From: Acinetobacter gyllenbergii CIP 110306 = MTCC 11365
GTDB lineage: Bacteria; Pseudomonadota; Gammaproteobacteria; Pseudomonadales; Moraxellaceae
Direction of reading: 5' to 3'
Length of the DNA: 41,604 bases
Assembly (NCBI RefSeq): GCF_000413855.1
Contig: NZ_ATGG01000050.1
Span: forward strand, 1-41,604
The notes under the pieces were generated by a model that was not told the DNA's origin, searched no databases, and saw only the letters and a list, made by a program, of their open reading frames with translations. Below, in pieces: positions 41,515 to 41,604 of the stretch. The first letter of the stretch is position 1, and every line of letters begins with the position of its first letter. Made by a program: the position numbers and the translations under genes.

Positions 41515-41604
41515 TGTCTCGTCCTGAAATAGGTTGACACTTATTTCAAACAAACGCCTGATGCATTTCATTAGGCGTTTTGTATTTTAACGATAGATGC
41601 GGTC
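41515..41604. mobile_element. possible end of an IS3-like element running off the window
   Basis: TGTCTCGTCCTGAAATAGG followed by TTGACAC resembles termini of IS3-family elements. On the minus strand a frame entering from the window edge ends in DRIYR-stop at 41587, about 70 bp inside this end, the spacing expected for a transposase stop. Only 90 bp are visible, so this stays tentative. Confidence 0.3.
41552..41581. terminator. intrinsic terminator after the HPF-like gene
   Basis: AAACGCCT and AGGCGTTT form an 8-bp stem whose loop contains a further ATG/CAT pairing, followed by TGTATTTT. It lies 44 bp after the gene stop. Confidence 0.75.

Overview
The window looks like chromosomal DNA of an Acinetobacter-like member of the Moraxellaceae. 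This rests on family recognition: a LysR/PACE efflux pair arranged like aceR/aceI, phoBR, gshA-dsbB, yqiA-parE, urtABCDE, an OmpK/Tsx channel and a long VgrG typical of that genus. No rRNA, tRNA, CRISPR array or complete insertion sequence was seen. The extreme right end may run into an IS.

Layout. Bases 1-3340 hold three leftward genes (LysR, small cupin, LysR), each followed by a copy of one repeat (R1) ending in the same terminator hairpin. Bases 3431-6635 hold a PACE efflux gene, a DUF2147 protein and phoB-phoR, with Pho-box-like half-sites before phoB. Bases 6887-8691 hold a TetR regulator divergent from a short-chain dehydrogenase, with a 20-bp palindrome over the dehydrogenase -35 box. 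Bases 9129-14481 hold a MATE transporter, a YbdL-type aminotransferase and a leftward DUF924-lipoprotein-DUF445 group. Bases 14709-16808 hold gshA and dsbB.

Bases 16986-28221 are the accessory part: an orphan type VI secretion vgrG, then a 792-residue protein combining LysM, a lytic-transglycosylase-like domain and an M23 peptidase, then seven intact small exported proteins or lipoproteins. Between these lie a frameshifted DUF4431 gene and scraps of at least two other genes. From about 20,000 the DNA becomes strikingly AT-rich and stays so until about 28,000. I read this as a secreted cell-wall-hydrolase effector with an array of resident and decayed periplasmic immunity candidates. No T6SS core genes are present, so it would depend on an apparatus encoded elsewhere.

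Bases 28302-41507 return to core genes: a lipase-like hydrolase, yqiA-parE, a five-gene urea ABC transporter operon with a sigma-54-like promoter, an unknown exported protein, a GNAT acetyltransferase, a Tsx/OmpK channel and an HPF-like ribosome factor.

A second dispersed repeat (R2; near 8,900, 11,820 and 38,340) forms two hairpins. Its two intact copies differ at five base pairs by compensatory changes, so the fold appears to be conserved.
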